A stretch of DNA of 64,000 nt from Saccharibacillus brassicae. Its GTDB lineage: Bacteria; Bacillota; Bacilli; Paenibacillales; Paenibacillaceae. Shown one piece after another: positions 17,350 to 27,209 of the stretch. The position numbers and the translations under genes are program-made. Under the pieces are notes generated by a model. It was not told the origin of the DNA. It ran no database searches and saw nothing but the letters and a program-made list of their open reading frames with translations. The stretch covers positions 4,652,501 through 4,716,500 of the forward strand of contig NZ_CP041217.1 of the NCBI RefSeq assembly GCF_006542275.1, written 5' to 3'. Positions within the stretch are counted from its first letter, which is position 1; each line of letters opens with the position of its first letter.

Positions 17350-17384
17350 ACGCGGTCCAGGGCAAGGGGCCCATAAAGCCGCGC
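17350..17384 (+). repeat. topA leader hairpin motif, shared with the cheW leader
   Basis: ACGCGGTCCAGGGC, then AAGG, then GGCCC and ATAAAG. GGGC pairs with GCCC, and here CGCGG also pairs with a downstream CCGCG to make an outer stem. A close relative with the same order of blocks lies before cheW (49681-49709). The function is unknown. Confidence 0.45.
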
Positions 17385-17412
17385 TCGCACAACCTGAGAG
17401 GAGGACGAACCT

Positions 17413-19512
17413 ATGGCTGATGCGCTAGTCATCGTGGAATCGCCCGCAAAGGCGAAAACGATAGGCAAATACCTAGGCAGCAAATTTATCGTCAAAGCGT
17501 CCATGGGCCATATTCGGGATCTTCCGAAAAGCCAGATCGGCGTCGAAGTCGACAACGAATTCAATCCGAAATATATTACGATTCGCGGTAAAGGCTCGAT
17601 CCTGAAAGAATTGAAAGACGCCAGCAAAAAAGTAAAAAAAGTGTATCTCGCGGCCGACCCCGATCGCGAAGGGGAAGCGATTGCTTGGCACTTGGCGCAT
17701 GCGCTCAATATCGACAACGTGCAGGACTGCCGCGTCGTGTTCAACGAAATTACGAAGCAGGCGGTCAAGGATGCGTTCAAGACGCCGCGTCCGATCAACA
17801 TGGATCTGGTCAATGCCCAGCAGGCGCGCCGCATTCTCGATCGGCTGGTCGGCTACAAGATCAGTCCGCTGCTGTGGAAAAAAGTCAAAAAAGGACTGTC
17901 CGCGGGACGCGTACAATCGGTTGCCGTCAAACTGATCATCGACCGCGAGAACGAAATTTCCGAGTTCCTGCCCGAAGAATACTGGAGCATTACGGCTCGC
18001 CTTGCTGTCAAAGGCAACGAATTCGAAGCCAAGTTCCACCAACTGAACGGCAGCAAAAAAGAGCTCGGCAGCGAACAGGACGTCCAGGAAGTGCTGGCCG
18101 CTTTTGAAGGAAAAGATTTTGTCGTAAGCGAAGTCAAAGAAAGAGAACGCCAGCGTCATCCGTCTCCTCCATTCACGACAAGCTCGCTGCAGCAGGAAGC
18201 CGCGCGCAAGCTCAATTTCCGCGCAGCGAAGACGATGTCGGTCGCTCAGCAGCTGTATGAAGGTATCGATCTCGGCAAAGAAGGCACGGTCGGCTTGATT
18301 ACGTACATGCGTACCGACTCGACTCGGGTCGCCGCCAGCGCCCAGGAAGAAGCCAAAGCTTTTATCGGCGAACGTTACGGCACCGAATTCTCGCCGGAGA
18401 CGCCGCGCCAATATTCCAAAAAATCCGCGGGTTCGCAGGATGCCCACGAAGCGGTTCGTCCGACTTCGATGGAACGCGATCCGGAATCGGTCAAAGCGGT
18501 CATGAGCCGCGACCAGTTCCGTCTGTACAAGCTGATCTGGGAACGTTTCGTTGCCAGCCAGATGTCTTCGGCCGTGCTCGATACGCTGTCCGTGGACATC
18601 GCAGCCGGCGACACCACTTTCCGGGCGGTCGGATCGAAAGTCCGGTTCCAGGGTTTCATGAAAGTGTATGTGGAAGGCAACGACGACGGAAGCGTGGAAG
18701 AAGACAAGTTCCTGCCGGCGCTCGTCAAGGGCGACAAGCTTGAACACAAAAACACCGAACCGAAGCAGCATTTCACGCAGCCGCCTCCGCGTTATACGGA
18801 AGCCCGTCTCGTGAAGACGCTCGAAGAACTCGGAATCGGACGCCCGAGTACGTATGCGCCGACATTGGAGACGATCCAAAAGCGCGGATACGTGGCGATC
18901 GAAGAAAAGAAGTTCATGCCGACCGAGCTCGGGGAATTGATCAACGAACAGATGGAACAGTTTTTCCCGGAGATTCTCGATGCCGAGTTCACGGCGCATA
19001 TGGAAGAAAGCCTCGACCATGTGGAAGAAGGCGAAGAACAGTGGGTCCGCGTGTTGAGAGAGTTTTACGACACGTTCGAGAAACGTCTCGAATTCGCGGA
19101 AGAAGAAATGAAAGAAATCGAAATCCAGGACGAAGTTTCGGACGAAGTATGCGACAAATGCGGCAAGCCGATGGTGTACAAAATGGGCCGGTTCGGCAAA
19201 TTCCTGGCTTGTTCCGGGTTCCCGGACTGCCGCAATACCCGTCCGATCGTCAAAAATATCGGCGTGACCTGTCCGAAATGCAAAGAAGGGCATGTCGTCG
19301 AGCGCCGCAGCAAAAAAGGGCGTATCTTCTACGGATGCGACCAGTATCCGGAATGCGACTTCGTTTCGTGGGACCGTCCGTCGCCGAAGCCTTGTCCGGT
19401 ATGCAGCTCGCTGATGGTCGAAAAACGCAGCAAACAGGGAACGAAGCTTCAATGCACGTCGTGCGATCATACGGAACTGCTGGAAGACAGCGAAGACGCA
19501 GCGGAAGTTTAA
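17413..19512 (+). CDS. topA: DNA topoisomerase I
   Basis: The 699-aa type IA topoisomerase relaxes negative supercoils. The Toprim domain has [17 protein letters not shown] and [14 protein letters not shown] (Asp82, Asp84), and the active Tyr298 is in [11 protein letters not shown]. Three C-terminal zinc-ribbon-like modules (CDKCGKPM with [15 protein letters not shown] with [15 protein letters not shown] with CTSC) span about 580-690. ATG 17413 follows GAGAGGAGG. It lies between dprA and trmFO as in Bacillus. Confidence 0.97.
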   Translation: MADALVIVESPAKAKTIGKYLGSKFIVKASMGHIRDLPKSQIGVEVDNEFNPKYITIRGKGSILKELKDASKKVKKVYLAADPDREGEAIAWHLAHALNIDNVQDCRVVFNEITKQAVKDAFKTPRPINMDLVNAQQARRILDRLVGYKISPLLWKKVKKGLSAGRVQSVAVKLIIDRENEISEFLPEEYWSITARLAVKGNEFEAKFHQLNGSKKELGSEQDVQEVLAAFEGKDFVVSEVKERERQRHPSPPFTTSSLQQEAARKLNFRAAKTMSVAQQLYEGIDLGKEGTVGLITYMRTDSTRVAASAQEEAKAFIGERYGTEFSPETPRQYSKKSAGSQDAHEAVRPTSMERDPESVKAVMSRDQFRLYKLIWERFVASQMSSAVLDTLSVDIAAGDTTFRAVGSKVRFQGFMKVYVEGNDDGSVEEDKFLPALVKGDKLEHKNTEPKQHFTQPPPRYTEARLVKTLEELGIGRPSTYAPTLETIQKRGYVAIEEKKFMPTELGELINEQMEQFFPEILDAEFTAHMEESLDHVEEGEEQWVRVLREFYDTFEKRLEFAEEEMKEIEIQDEVSDEVCDKCGKPMVYKMGRFGKFLACSGFPDCRNTRPIVKNIGVTCPKCKEGHVVERRSKKGRIFYGCDQYPECDFVSWDRPSPKPCPVCSSLMVEKRSKQGTKLQCTSCDHTELLEDSEDAAEV

Positions 19513-19529
19513 TATAGGGGGAACATGAA

Positions 19530-20864
19530 GTGAGCAGCAATCAAAGAGTAACGGTAATCGGAGCGGGACTGGCGGGAAGCGAGGCGGCTTGGCAGATCGC
19601 CAGCCGCGGCGTTCCGGTCACGCTCTACGAGATGCGGCCGAAAGTCAAAACGCCGGCCCATCACACGTCGTATTTTGCGGAACTGGTATGCAGCAATTCG
19701 CTGCGCGCAAACGGCTTTACGGGAGCGGTCGGCGTGCTGAAGGAAGAAATGCGCCGGCTCGATTCGCTCGTAATCGGCAAAGCGGATGCCAGCGCCGTAC
19801 CGGCGGGCGGAGCGCTTGCCGTCGACCGGGACCTGTTCTCGGGCGGCATCACGCAGGCGCTCAAAGAACATCCGCTCGTCGACGTGCGCGAAGAAGAAGT
19901 GACGGAGATTCCCGAAGACGGCATTACGATCATTGCCACGGGTCCGCTCACTTCCCCGGCACTGTCCGAACAGATCAAAAGCTTCATGGGCGAAGAATAT
20001 TTCTACTTCTACGATGCGGCGGCTCCGATTATCGAGAAAGATTCGATCGATATGGATAAAGTCTACCTCGCTTCCCGCTACGACAAGGGCGAAGCGGCGT
20101 ACCTGAACTGCCCGATGACCGAAGAGGAGTTCGATCGTTTCTACGAAGCGCTGATCGCGGCGGAAACCGCGGAACTCAAAGAGTTCGAAAAAGAAATTTA
20201 TTTCGAAGGCTGTATGCCGATCGAAGTCATGATGCAAAGAGGCCGCCAGACCGCGCTGTTCGGTCCGATGAAACCGGTCGGCCTGCCGGACCCGCGCACG
20301 GGCAAAAATCCGTTCGCTGTCGTGCAGCTGCGCCAGGACAACGCGGCCGGCACGCTGTACAATCTGGTCGGCTTCCAGACGCATCTGAAATGGGGCGAGC
20401 AGAAGCGGGTGTTCCAGATGATTCCGGGCCTCGAGAACGTCGATATCGTCCGCTACGGCGTCATGCACCGCAATACGTTCATCAATTCGCCCAAGCTGCT
20501 TGAGCCGACCTACCAGTGCAAGAACAAGTCGAACCTGTTCTTCGCCGGGCAGATGACCGGCGTGGAAGGGTATGTCGAATCGGCCGCATCGGGCCTGATC
20601 GCCGGTATCAACGCCGCGCATCTGGCGCTCGGACGCGAACCGATCGTTTTCCCCGAAGCGACGACGCTCGGAGGCATGGCCCGTTATATCACGACGGCCG
20701 ATCCGAACCATTTCCAGCCGATGAACGCCAATTTCGGCCTGCTGCCGAAACCGGAACAGAAGATCCGCAACAAAAAAGAAAAAAACGAAGCTCTGGCCAT
20801 GCGCGCGTTGGATGCGTTGACGGCTTTCACGGCGGAACACGCGCTGAATCCCGTTCGCAGCTGA
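19530..20864 (+). CDS. trmFO: Folate-dependent tRNA m5U54 methyltransferase TrmFO (Gid)
   Basis: The 444-aa flavoprotein makes m5U54 (ribothymidine) in tRNA using methylenetetrahydrofolate and FAD. The start is GTG 19530 with GGGGG upstream. [18 protein letters not shown] is the FAD-binding motif. Family blocks include [51 protein letters not shown] and [19 protein letters not shown]. hslV follows after 24 bp; the xerC (codV) gene found here in B. subtilis is absent. Confidence 0.97.
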   Translation: MSSNQRVTVIGAGLAGSEAAWQIASRGVPVTLYEMRPKVKTPAHHTSYFAELVCSNSLRANGFTGAVGVLKEEMRRLDSLVIGKADASAVPAGGALAVDRDLFSGGITQALKEHPLVDVREEEVTEIPEDGITIIATGPLTSPALSEQIKSFMGEEYFYFYDAAAPIIEKDSIDMDKVYLASRYDKGEAAYLNCPMTEEEFDRFYEALIAAETAELKEFEKEIYFEGCMPIEVMMQRGRQTALFGPMKPVGLPDPRTGKNPFAVVQLRQDNAAGTLYNLVGFQTHLKWGEQKRVFQMIPGLENVDIVRYGVMHRNTFINSPKLLEPTYQCKNKSNLFFAGQMTGVEGYVESAASGLIAGINAAHLALGREPIVFPEATTLGGMARYITTADPNHFQPMNANFGLLPKPEQKIRNKKEKNEALAMRALDALTAFTAEHALNPVRS

Positions 20865-20888
20865 CCGCCCTATCCGGAGAGGAGGATC

Positions 20889-21431
20889 ATGATGGAAATT
20901 TCTTTTCACGCGACGACGATTTGCGCCGTGCGCAAAAACGGCAAGTCGGCCATAGCCGGCGACGGCCAGGTCACGATGGGACAGAACGTGATCATGAAGC
21001 AGCACGCGAAAAAGGTACGCCGGTTGTACCGCGGACAGGTTTTGGCCGGATTTGCCGGTTCTGTCGGCGACGCCATTACCCTGTTCGAGAAGTTCGAAGC
21101 CAAGCTTGAAGAACATCAGGGCAATCTCCAGCGCGCCGCGGTGGAGCTGGTGAAGGAATGGCGGACCGATCAGATGCTGCGCAAGCTGGAAGCGCTGATG
21201 ATCGTCATGGACAAAGACGGCATGCTGTTGATTTCCGGCAACGGCGAAATCATCGAACCGGACGACGACATTATCGCGATCGGTTCGGGCGGCAATTTTG
21301 CTCTGTCGGCCGCGCGCGCACTCAAACGCCACGCGGAGCTCGAAGCGAAAGAGATCGCCGAAGCTTCGCTGCGGATTGCCGCTGAAATTTGCGTTTATAC
21401 GAACGACAACATTATCGTCGAAGAACTTTAA
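20889..21431 (+). CDS. hslV: ATP-dependent protease proteolytic subunit HslV (ClpQ/CodW)
   Basis: The 180-aa peptidase partners with HslU. The core [24 protein letters not shown] and [22 protein letters not shown] are typical. The N terminus reads [12 protein letters not shown], so eight residues precede the Thr-Thr that begins mature HslV in Proteobacteria. The position of the catalytic Ser next to Met in B. subtilis CodW (MSSFHATT) is Ile here. Active Thr may therefore need a processing step. ATG 20889 or 20892 can be the start. Confidence 0.95.
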   Translation: MMEISFHATTICAVRKNGKSAIAGDGQVTMGQNVIMKQHAKKVRRLYRGQVLAGFAGSVGDAITLFEKFEAKLEEHQGNLQRAAVELVKEWRTDQMLRKLEALMIVMDKDGMLLISGNGEIIEPDDDIIAIGSGGNFALSAARALKRHAELEAKEIAEASLRIAAEICVYTNDNIIVEEL

Positions 21432-21496
21432 CGCCAATTACGGGCCGTGGGTCGTGCGCGAACGGCGAACACGCCTTAAAAGTGGAGGGTATGGCC

Positions 21497-22909
21497 ATGA
21501 AAAACGAAGCCCTGACACCGCGGGAAATCGTAGCGGAGCTGGACAAGTATATCGTAGGACAGAAGAAGGCCAAGCGTTCGGTAGCCGTTGCCCTGCGCAA
21601 TCGTTATCGCCGCAGCCTGCTTCCCGAAGAAACGCGCGACGAAGTCGTGCCGAAAAACATCCTGATGATCGGACCGACCGGCGTCGGCAAGACGGAAATC
21701 GCGCGTCGGCTGGCCAAATTGGTCGGCGCGCCGTTCATCAAGGTGGAAGCGACCAAGTTTACCGAAGTCGGTTACGTCGGCCGCGACGTCGAAGCGATGA
21801 TCCGCGATTTGGTGGACACCTCGATTCGCATGGTCAAAGCCGAGCGGACAGAAAAAGTCAAAGACCGCGCGGAAGAAATGGCGAATGAGCGGATCGTCGA
21901 AATTTTGGAGCCGGCTTCCAAATCGTCGACTTCGCAGCGCAATCCGTTCGAAATGCTGTTCGGCGGCGCACAGGGCAAGACGCCCGAGCCGGAACCGGAA
22001 AAAACCCGCTACGAAGAAGGCAGCCTCAGCGAACGCCGCCGCAAAGTGCGGTTCGATCTGCTGGCCGGCAAGCTCGAAGAGCAGGTGATCGAAATCGACG
22101 TCGAAGACGCGATGCCGAACATGTTCGACATGCTCGCCGGGCAGGGCGGCAACGACCAGATGGGCATGAACATTCAGGAGATGCTCGGCAATTTCCTGCC
22201 CAAGCGGAGCAAGCGCCGCAAGCTGCCGATTCGCGAAGCGCGCAAAGCGTTGATCCAGGAAGAAGCGTCCAAGCTGATCGATATGGACGACGTGAACCAG
22301 GAAGCGGTGCGCCGCGCCGAACAGGCTGGCATCATCTTTATCGACGAAATCGACAAAGTGGCCGGCGCGGGCCGCGGTCACGGACCCGACGTCTCGCGCG
22401 AAGGCGTGCAGCGGGATATTCTTCCCATTGTCGAAGGATCGACGATCGTCACGAAATACGGTCCGGTCAAAACCGATTATATTTTGTTTATCGCGGCCGG
22501 CGCTTTCCACGTGGCGAAGCCTTCGGATCTGATTCCCGAACTTCAGGGCCGTTTTCCGATCCGGGTCGAGCTGGAGAGCTTGACGCTGGAAGACTTTATC
22601 GCCATTTTGACCGAACCGCAAAACGCGCTCACCAAACAGTATGTGGACCTGCTGCGCACCGAAAACATCGATATCGGATTTTCCGAGGAAGCGATTCGCG
22701 AAATCGCGAGCATCGCCGCTTCGGTCAACCAGAATACCGAAAATATCGGAGCCCGCCGTCTGCATACCATTTTGGAAAAGCTGCTTGAAGACCTTTCCTT
22801 CGAAGCGCCGGAGCTGAATTTGGAACAAATGACGATTACCCCGGAATACGTACGTGAAAAACTTTCGGATATCGCCAAAGACCGCGACTTGAGCCAGTAC
22901 ATTCTCTAA
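21497..22909 (+). CDS. hslU: ATP-dependent protease ATPase subunit HslU (ClpY/CodX)
   Basis: The 470-aa AAA+ unfoldase feeds HslV. It begins [22 protein letters not shown], with Walker A GPTGVGKT (59-66), the [16 protein letters not shown] pore region, an intermediate domain (about 110-245), Walker [10 protein letters not shown] and a C-terminal end in DLSQYIL. ATG 21497 is chosen because GGAGGG (21484-21489) is 7 bp upstream; ATG 21491 is too close to that site. The gene ends before an AT-rich gap where codY would be expected. Confidence 0.97.
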   Translation: MKNEALTPREIVAELDKYIVGQKKAKRSVAVALRNRYRRSLLPEETRDEVVPKNILMIGPTGVGKTEIARRLAKLVGAPFIKVEATKFTEVGYVGRDVEAMIRDLVDTSIRMVKAERTEKVKDRAEEMANERIVEILEPASKSSTSQRNPFEMLFGGAQGKTPEPEPEKTRYEEGSLSERRRKVRFDLLAGKLEEQVIEIDVEDAMPNMFDMLAGQGGNDQMGMNIQEMLGNFLPKRSKRRKLPIREARKALIQEEASKLIDMDDVNQEAVRRAEQAGIIFIDEIDKVAGAGRGHGPDVSREGVQRDILPIVEGSTIVTKYGPVKTDYILFIAAGAFHVAKPSDLIPELQGRFPIRVELESLTLEDFIAILTEPQNALTKQYVDLLRTENIDIGFSEEAIREIASIAASVNQNTENIGARRLHTILEKLLEDLSFEAPELNLEQMTITPEYVREKLSDIAKDRDLSQYIL

Positions 22910-23045
22910 AGGTTTCGACCTTACTTGATTCCATGGGGAATATGGAAAAATACGGAGAAAATCAGGACGCAAAAGCGATTTTCACCGTGTAAGCATATTC
23001 ATTTTTTACGTCAAATTGATGAATGTAAGAAAGATATCCATATAA

Positions 23046-23089
23046 GAAAAAGCCCTGTCTTTCAACTGCGGAAAGATAGGGCTTTTTTC
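23046..23089. terminator. Terminator after hslU, upstream of the fla/che operon
   Basis: AAAAAGCCCTGTCTTTC (from 23047) pairs with GAAAGATAGGGCTTTTTT (to 23088), with one G-U pair. A-run and T-run flank the stem, so it works on either strand. Confidence 0.88.
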
Positions 23090-23222
23090 TCATTGTTTTA
23101 TAGGCCCAACTCGAAGAAACTTAGATTAGATAATATGTAGGTTGCGGCGGAGCCTGTAGGACGGAATTTGCGAAAAAAGCTAGAGTTTATCGTAAAGATC
23201 AGGTGCAGCTCAAAAAAAAGAA

Positions 23223-23251
23223 TAGTGCAGTCGAATTTAATTTTGTATAAT
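23223..23251 (+). promoter_or_regulatory. Candidate SigA promoter of the fla/che operon
   Basis: A perfect TATAAT (23246-23251) lies 43 bp before flgB in an AT-rich context. The -35 at 17-bp spacing (TAGTGC, 23223) is poor, so an activator or UP element may help. No convincing SigD consensus (TAAA-15-GCCGATAT) was found here. Confidence 0.5.
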
Positions 23252-23293
23252 TTATAAAGTGCACAAGCTTTATTAACTAAAGGAGTGGAATCG

Positions 23294-23701
23294 ATGAACA
23301 TTTTGAACGATACCGGCTTTACCCGCCTGCGCAGCGCAATCGATGCTTCAAACACGAGACAGCAGGTCATTTCCAACAACGTGGCGAATGCGGACACGCC
23401 GTATTTCAAACGTTCCGAGGTCTCTTTCGAGAGCCTGCTTCAGTCGGAAATGAACGGTGTAAGTTCGATTAAGGGCCGGATGACGAACGCTCGTCATATC
23501 GAAATCGGTTCTGCCGGTTCCATTCCGACCGCACGCATCACAAGCGACAAGAGCACGGCCATGAACAACAACAAAAACAATGTCGATATCGACACCGAGA
23601 TGACGAGCCTGGCCGAAAATCAGCTGCGCTATAACACGTACATCGAAGAGGTCAATCACCAGATCAAAATGATGCGCACAGCGCTGGGAGGCAATGGATA
23701 A
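23294..23701 (+). CDS. flgB: Flagellar proximal rod protein FlgB
   Basis: The 135-aa rod protein starts at ATG 23294 after AAAGGAG; GTG 23285 overlaps that site. The rod signature VISNNVANADTPYFKRSEVSFE and the C-terminal helix (LAENQLRYNTYIEEVNHQIKMM) are present. It is the first gene of the fla/che operon and is followed by flgC after 2 bp. It joins FlgC and FliE in the rod, outside the membrane. Confidence 0.96.
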   Translation: MNILNDTGFTRLRSAIDASNTRQQVISNNVANADTPYFKRSEVSFESLLQSEMNGVSSIKGRMTNARHIEIGSAGSIPTARITSDKSTAMNNNKNNVDIDTEMTSLAENQLRYNTYIEEVNHQIKMMRTALGGNG

Positions 23702-23703
23702 CG

Positions 23704-24156
23704 ATGAGAATCAGCAGCGGATTTGACGTTAGCGCTTCGGCCCTTACGGCCCAACGGCTTCGCATGGACGTCATCTCGTCCAATATTGCGAACGCCGATA
23801 CGACAAGAGCCCAGGTCGTCGACGGCCAGGCTCAAGCTTATCGCCGCAAAGTGACGGTGCTTTCCGAAAATAACCAGACTCCGTTCTCCCAGACCCTTAA
23901 CGCGGCGATGAAAGGCAAAAGCTCGGCAAGCGGCGTCAAAGTCACAGGAATCCAGGAAGATCAAGAGCCGTTCAAACTGGTCTACAACCCGACTCACCCG
24001 GACGCGAACGGCGACGGCTACGTCCAGATGCCGAACGTCGACATCGCGAAGGAAATGGTGGACATGATCTCGGCGACGCGCTCCTACGAAGCGAACGTCA
24101 CGGCGTTGAACGCAACGAAGTCGATGCTGATGAAGGCGATGCAAATCGGCAAGTAA
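23704..24156 (+). CDS. flgC: Flagellar proximal rod protein FlgC
   Basis: The 150-aa protein has the rod motif LRMDVISSNIANADT near the N terminus. The C-terminal VDIAKEMVDMISATRSYEANVTALNATKSMLMKAM is typical of FlgC. It is an axial rod component exported by the flagellar type III system. It is tightly linked to flgB and precedes fliE. Confidence 0.96.
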   Translation: MRISSGFDVSASALTAQRLRMDVISSNIANADTTRAQVVDGQAQAYRRKVTVLSENNQTPFSQTLNAAMKGKSSASGVKVTGIQEDQEPFKLVYNPTHPDANGDGYVQMPNVDIAKEMVDMISATRSYEANVTALNATKSMLMKAMQIGK

Positions 24157-24232
24157 TTCCGGTTAGCGCTTGAACAGACACCACAGACAAATCACGGACG
24201 CTTAAGCGGACCGATCGGAAAGGGAGATTGCG

Positions 24233-24547
24233 ATGATTCAAAACCATATGTTCAACCCGGTTCAAATGGCGAACCGTGCCGTGTCTAACCTTCAGGACAA
24301 GACGGCCGAGGCTACCCCGCAAGAAACGATGCAAAACTTCGGCAATTATCTGCAGGACGCTCTGCAAGGAGTATCCAATATGGAGAAAACGGCAGATGAG
24401 ACCGGGAAGCAATTCATGCTTGGACAAGCGAGTGTGGACCAAGTGATGATTACGGGCGAACAAGCCCTTCTTGGACTTCAGATGACTTCGCAAGTGCGCA
24501 ACAAAGTAATCGAAGCTTACCAGGAAATCATGCGGACACAACTGTAA
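24233..24547 (+). CDS. fliE: Flagellar hook-basal body complex protein FliE
   Basis: The 104-aa protein joins the MS ring to the rod. The typical C-terminal half is LGQASVDQVMITGEQALLGLQMTSQVRNKVIEAYQEIMRTQL. The ribosome binding site is AAAGGGAG before ATG 24233. A TATAAT occurs downstream at 24564-24569, but without a good -35. Confidence 0.95.
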   Translation: MIQNHMFNPVQMANRAVSNLQDKTAEATPQETMQNFGNYLQDALQGVSNMEKTADETGKQFMLGQASVDQVMITGEQALLGLQMTSQVRNKVIEAYQEIMRTQL

Positions 24548-24590
24548 AAAAAAGCGAGCCAAGTATAATGCTGCGTAGTGGGGTGAAAAT

Positions 24591-26180
24591 GTGAATGAAA
24601 GATTGACCCGAATCAGGGATTCGATTTTGGGTTATTGGAATCGACTTAGCAAAACCCAAAAGGCGCTGTTGGTCTCGACCGTTGCCATCACGCTGCTGAC
24701 GATCGTGATTCTGACCATGCAGTTTTCAAAGACGGAATACGAAGTTGCTTTTCAGGACATGAACGGCGAAGACGCGGCTGCGGCCATGACTTATCTGGAT
24801 TCCGCCGCCATTCCGTATAAATTGAGCGCAGACGGCAAGAGTTTGTCGGTACCGAGTACCAATGCCGCGAGAGTCAGAGTGGACGTGGCTTCGCAGGGCA
24901 TTATTCAGAACGGCTCGATCGGCTTCAACAAAATGTTCGGCACGACGACTTCCGCACTCGGAATGACCGAGAACGAGTTTAACGTAAAGTACAAAAGCGC
25001 ATTGAACGGCGAAATCGAATCGATGCTCAAAATGATGAGCGGGGTCGAGACGGCGCGGGTACTTATTAACCTGCCCGAAGAAAGCCTTTTTGCCAGCAGC
25101 GAGAATCAAGATCAAGCTTCGGCTTCGGTCGTGATGACTTTCAAGCCCGGTTTCCGGCCGAGCCAGGAAGTGATTGACGGCTATTTCAATCTCGTCAAGA
25201 CTTCGGTTCCGAATTTGCCGATCGACAATATCACGATTACGAGCGATAATGCCGAACTTTACGCTTCCAACGCGGGCAACGGTTTTGGAGCCGGTTCCGC
25301 AGGGGCGATACAGGATAACCTGGCAATTCAGCGCAAGTATGAGAGCGATATCGAGAAAAGCGTGAAGATGTTCCTGGGGAGTATGGTAGGAGCGGATCGG
25401 GTTAATGTACTCGTCGCTTCGAAGTTGAACTTCGATCAGGTGAATTCGACCGAAAACAGATACGAACCGGTCGACGTGGAAAATATGCGGGGCATCGAAA
25501 TCAGCGTGCAGGACGTTCAGGAGAGTTATACCGGAGCGGGAGCCGCGGACGGCGGCGTAGCGGGAACGGGAACGGAAGCCGTGCCGACGTATCCGGGCGA
25601 TACAAGCGCCGGACAATCGACGTCTGAAAGCTCCAACAAAATCGTGAATTACCAAGTCAATCAAATCACGAAAGAAATCGTTCAGAGCCCGTACATCGTA
25701 AAGGACTTAACCATCAACGTAGCGATTGAACCGCCTGAAGGCTCGACGGAGTTAGATAGGACTGTTACAAAAAATGTTACAGATATTCTCGTTAACATCA
25801 TCGGTGCTTCGCTTGCCGACTCGGGAACGACTTACAATGAGACGGAGCTTGGGCAAAAAGTCGCCGTATTTTCTACCCCGCCATCCGCTGCAACGGCAGC
25901 GGCCGACACGGGCATCTCCAGAACGCTTCTGTGGAGCATCATCGGCGGATTGGCTTTACTGCTTGCCGCAGCCGTTTTCCTGGTACTGCGTCGCAGAAGA
26001 AAAAATCGCGAAGAAGAACTGCTCGAAGAAATGGCGCTTCCGACGCCGGCCGAAATGCCGTCCATCAGTTTTGAGACGGTTAACGGAGAAAGCCAGACGC
26101 GCAAGCAGCTCGAATCGCTCGCCAAAAAGAAACCGGACGAATTTGTCAATCTGCTGCGCACATGGCTAGCCGATGAATAG
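24591..26180 (+). CDS. fliF: Flagellar MS-ring protein FliF
   Basis: The 529-aa protein starts with GTG 24591 (GGGGTGA upstream). It has an N-terminal membrane helix (KALLVSTVAITLLTIVILTM, about 24-43), then the ring-building motifs (MNGEDAAAAMTYLDSAAIPYKL, IGFNKMFGTTTSALGMTENEF, ARVLINLPEESLF). A variable Gly-rich loop is near 320-345, and a C-terminal helix (LLWSIIGGLALLLAAAVFLVL) precedes the FliG-binding tail. It forms the inner-membrane base of the flagellum. Confidence 0.97.
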   Translation: MNERLTRIRDSILGYWNRLSKTQKALLVSTVAITLLTIVILTMQFSKTEYEVAFQDMNGEDAAAAMTYLDSAAIPYKLSADGKSLSVPSTNAARVRVDVASQGIIQNGSIGFNKMFGTTTSALGMTENEFNVKYKSALNGEIESMLKMMSGVETARVLINLPEESLFASSENQDQASASVVMTFKPGFRPSQEVIDGYFNLVKTSVPNLPIDNITITSDNAELYASNAGNGFGAGSAGAIQDNLAIQRKYESDIEKSVKMFLGSMVGADRVNVLVASKLNFDQVNSTENRYEPVDVENMRGIEISVQDVQESYTGAGAADGGVAGTGTEAVPTYPGDTSAGQSTSESSNKIVNYQVNQITKEIVQSPYIVKDLTINVAIEPPEGSTELDRTVTKNVTDILVNIIGASLADSGTTYNETELGQKVAVFSTPPSAATAAADTGISRTLLWSIIGGLALLLAAAVFLVLRRRRKNREEELLEEMALPTPAEMPSISFETVNGESQTRKQLESLAKKKPDEFVNLLRTWLADE

Positions 26181-26192
26181 GAGTGAATAAGT

Positions 26193-27209
26193 GTGGCCAA
26201 AGCAAGCGCGCAAACGTTGAGCGGAAGACAGAAAGCTGCCATTCTGCTCATCTCTCTCGGGCCGGAAGTTTCGGCTCAGATCTTCAAGCATCTGCGCGAT
26301 GAAGAAATCGAGCAGCTGACGCTCGAAATCGCCAACGTGCGAAAAGTGGACAGCTCGGAAAAAGATTCGGTACTTGCCGAGTTCCACCAAATTTGCCTGG
26401 CCCAGGAATACATTTCGCAGGGCGGCATCAACTACGCAAAAGAGATTCTTCAAAAAGCGCTCGGCGAACAGAAAGCGCTTGAAGTCATCAATCGACTGAC
26501 GGCCACTTTGCAGGTCCGTCCTTTCGACTTTGCGCGCAAAGCCGATCCGAGCCAGATTTTGAACTTTATCCAAAACGAAAATCCACAGACGATCGCGCTT
26601 GTGCTCTCGTATCTGCAGTTCGAGCAGGCGTCGGTGATCTTGTCTTCGCTGCCTCAGGAGAAACAAGCCGAAGTCGCGCGGCGGATCGCCATGATGGACA
26701 GCACTTCGCCGGAAGTTATCGCCCAGGTAGAACGCATACTGGAACAAAAGCTGTCTTCGACGGTTACGCAGGATTTTGCGACGGCAGGCGGTATCGAATC
26801 GATCGTTTCGATTTTGAACGGCGTCGACCGAGGAACGGAACGGACGATTCTCGACTCGCTCGAAATCCAGGATCCGGAACTGGCAGAAGAAATCAAGAAA
26901 AGAATGTTCGTGTTCGAAGATATCGTCAATATCGACGATCGTTCCATTCAGCGGATTATCCGCGATGTCGAAAATGCCGATCTTCAGCTCGCGCTCAAGG
27001 TCGCCAGCGAAGAAGTTCGCGAAGTCGTATTCAAAAACATGTCCAAACGGATGGCGGATACGTTCCGGGAAGAAATGGAATTCATGGGGCCTGTACGGCT
27101 TCGTGACGTGGAAGAAGCCCAGACTCGTATCGTAACGATTATCCGTAAGCTGGAAGAAGCGGGCGAGATCATCATCGCACGCGGCGGAGGAGATGATATC
27201 ATTGTCTAA
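26193..27209 (+). CDS. fliG: Flagellar motor switch protein FliG
   Basis: The 338-aa rotor protein couples stator ion flow to torque. It starts at GTG 26193 after TAGGAGTGA. The N domain begins SGRQKAAILLISLGPEVSAQIFKHL. The middle-domain EHPQ motif is ENPQ here (129-132). The C domain has VFEDIVNIDDRSIQRIIRDV and the charged torque helix region. It overlaps the fliH start by 8 bp. Confidence 0.97.
   Translation: MAKASAQTLSGRQKAAILLISLGPEVSAQIFKHLRDEEIEQLTLEIANVRKVDSSEKDSVLAEFHQICLAQEYISQGGINYAKEILQKALGEQKALEVINRLTATLQVRPFDFARKADPSQILNFIQNENPQTIALVLSYLQFEQASVILSSLPQEKQAEVARRIAMMDSTSPEVIAQVERILEQKLSSTVTQDFATAGGIESIVSILNGVDRGTERTILDSLEIQDPELAEEIKKRMFVFEDIVNIDDRSIQRIIRDVENADLQLALKVASEEVREVVFKNMSKRMADTFREEMEFMGPVRLRDVEEAQTRIVTIIRKLEEAGEIIIARGGGDDIIV

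Larger units (their letters stand above)
22910..23293. other. 384-bp intergenic region between hslU and flgB
   Basis: The region is AT-richer than its neighbours. It holds a terminator (23046-23089) and a promoter-like TATAAT (23246-23251) before flgB. The only open frame (71 codons from 22925) has no convincing ribosome binding site or family features. There is no recognisable codY or remnant of it. Confidence 0.7.

Noticed and set aside
17350-17384. Cyclic-di-GMP class I riboswitch in the topA leader, suggested by AGGGCAA and AAAGCC.
   Set aside because: The two conserved helices and the order of blocks do not fit, and the cheW copy lacks the AAAGCC part.
22925-23140. A 71-codon open frame between hslU and flgB.
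   Set aside because: No ribosome binding site, no family features, and it runs through the terminator at 23046-23089.
24564-24569. An internal promoter (TATAAT) before fliF.
   Set aside because: There is no -35-like hexamer at 16-19 bp; chance match in an A/T-rich stretch.
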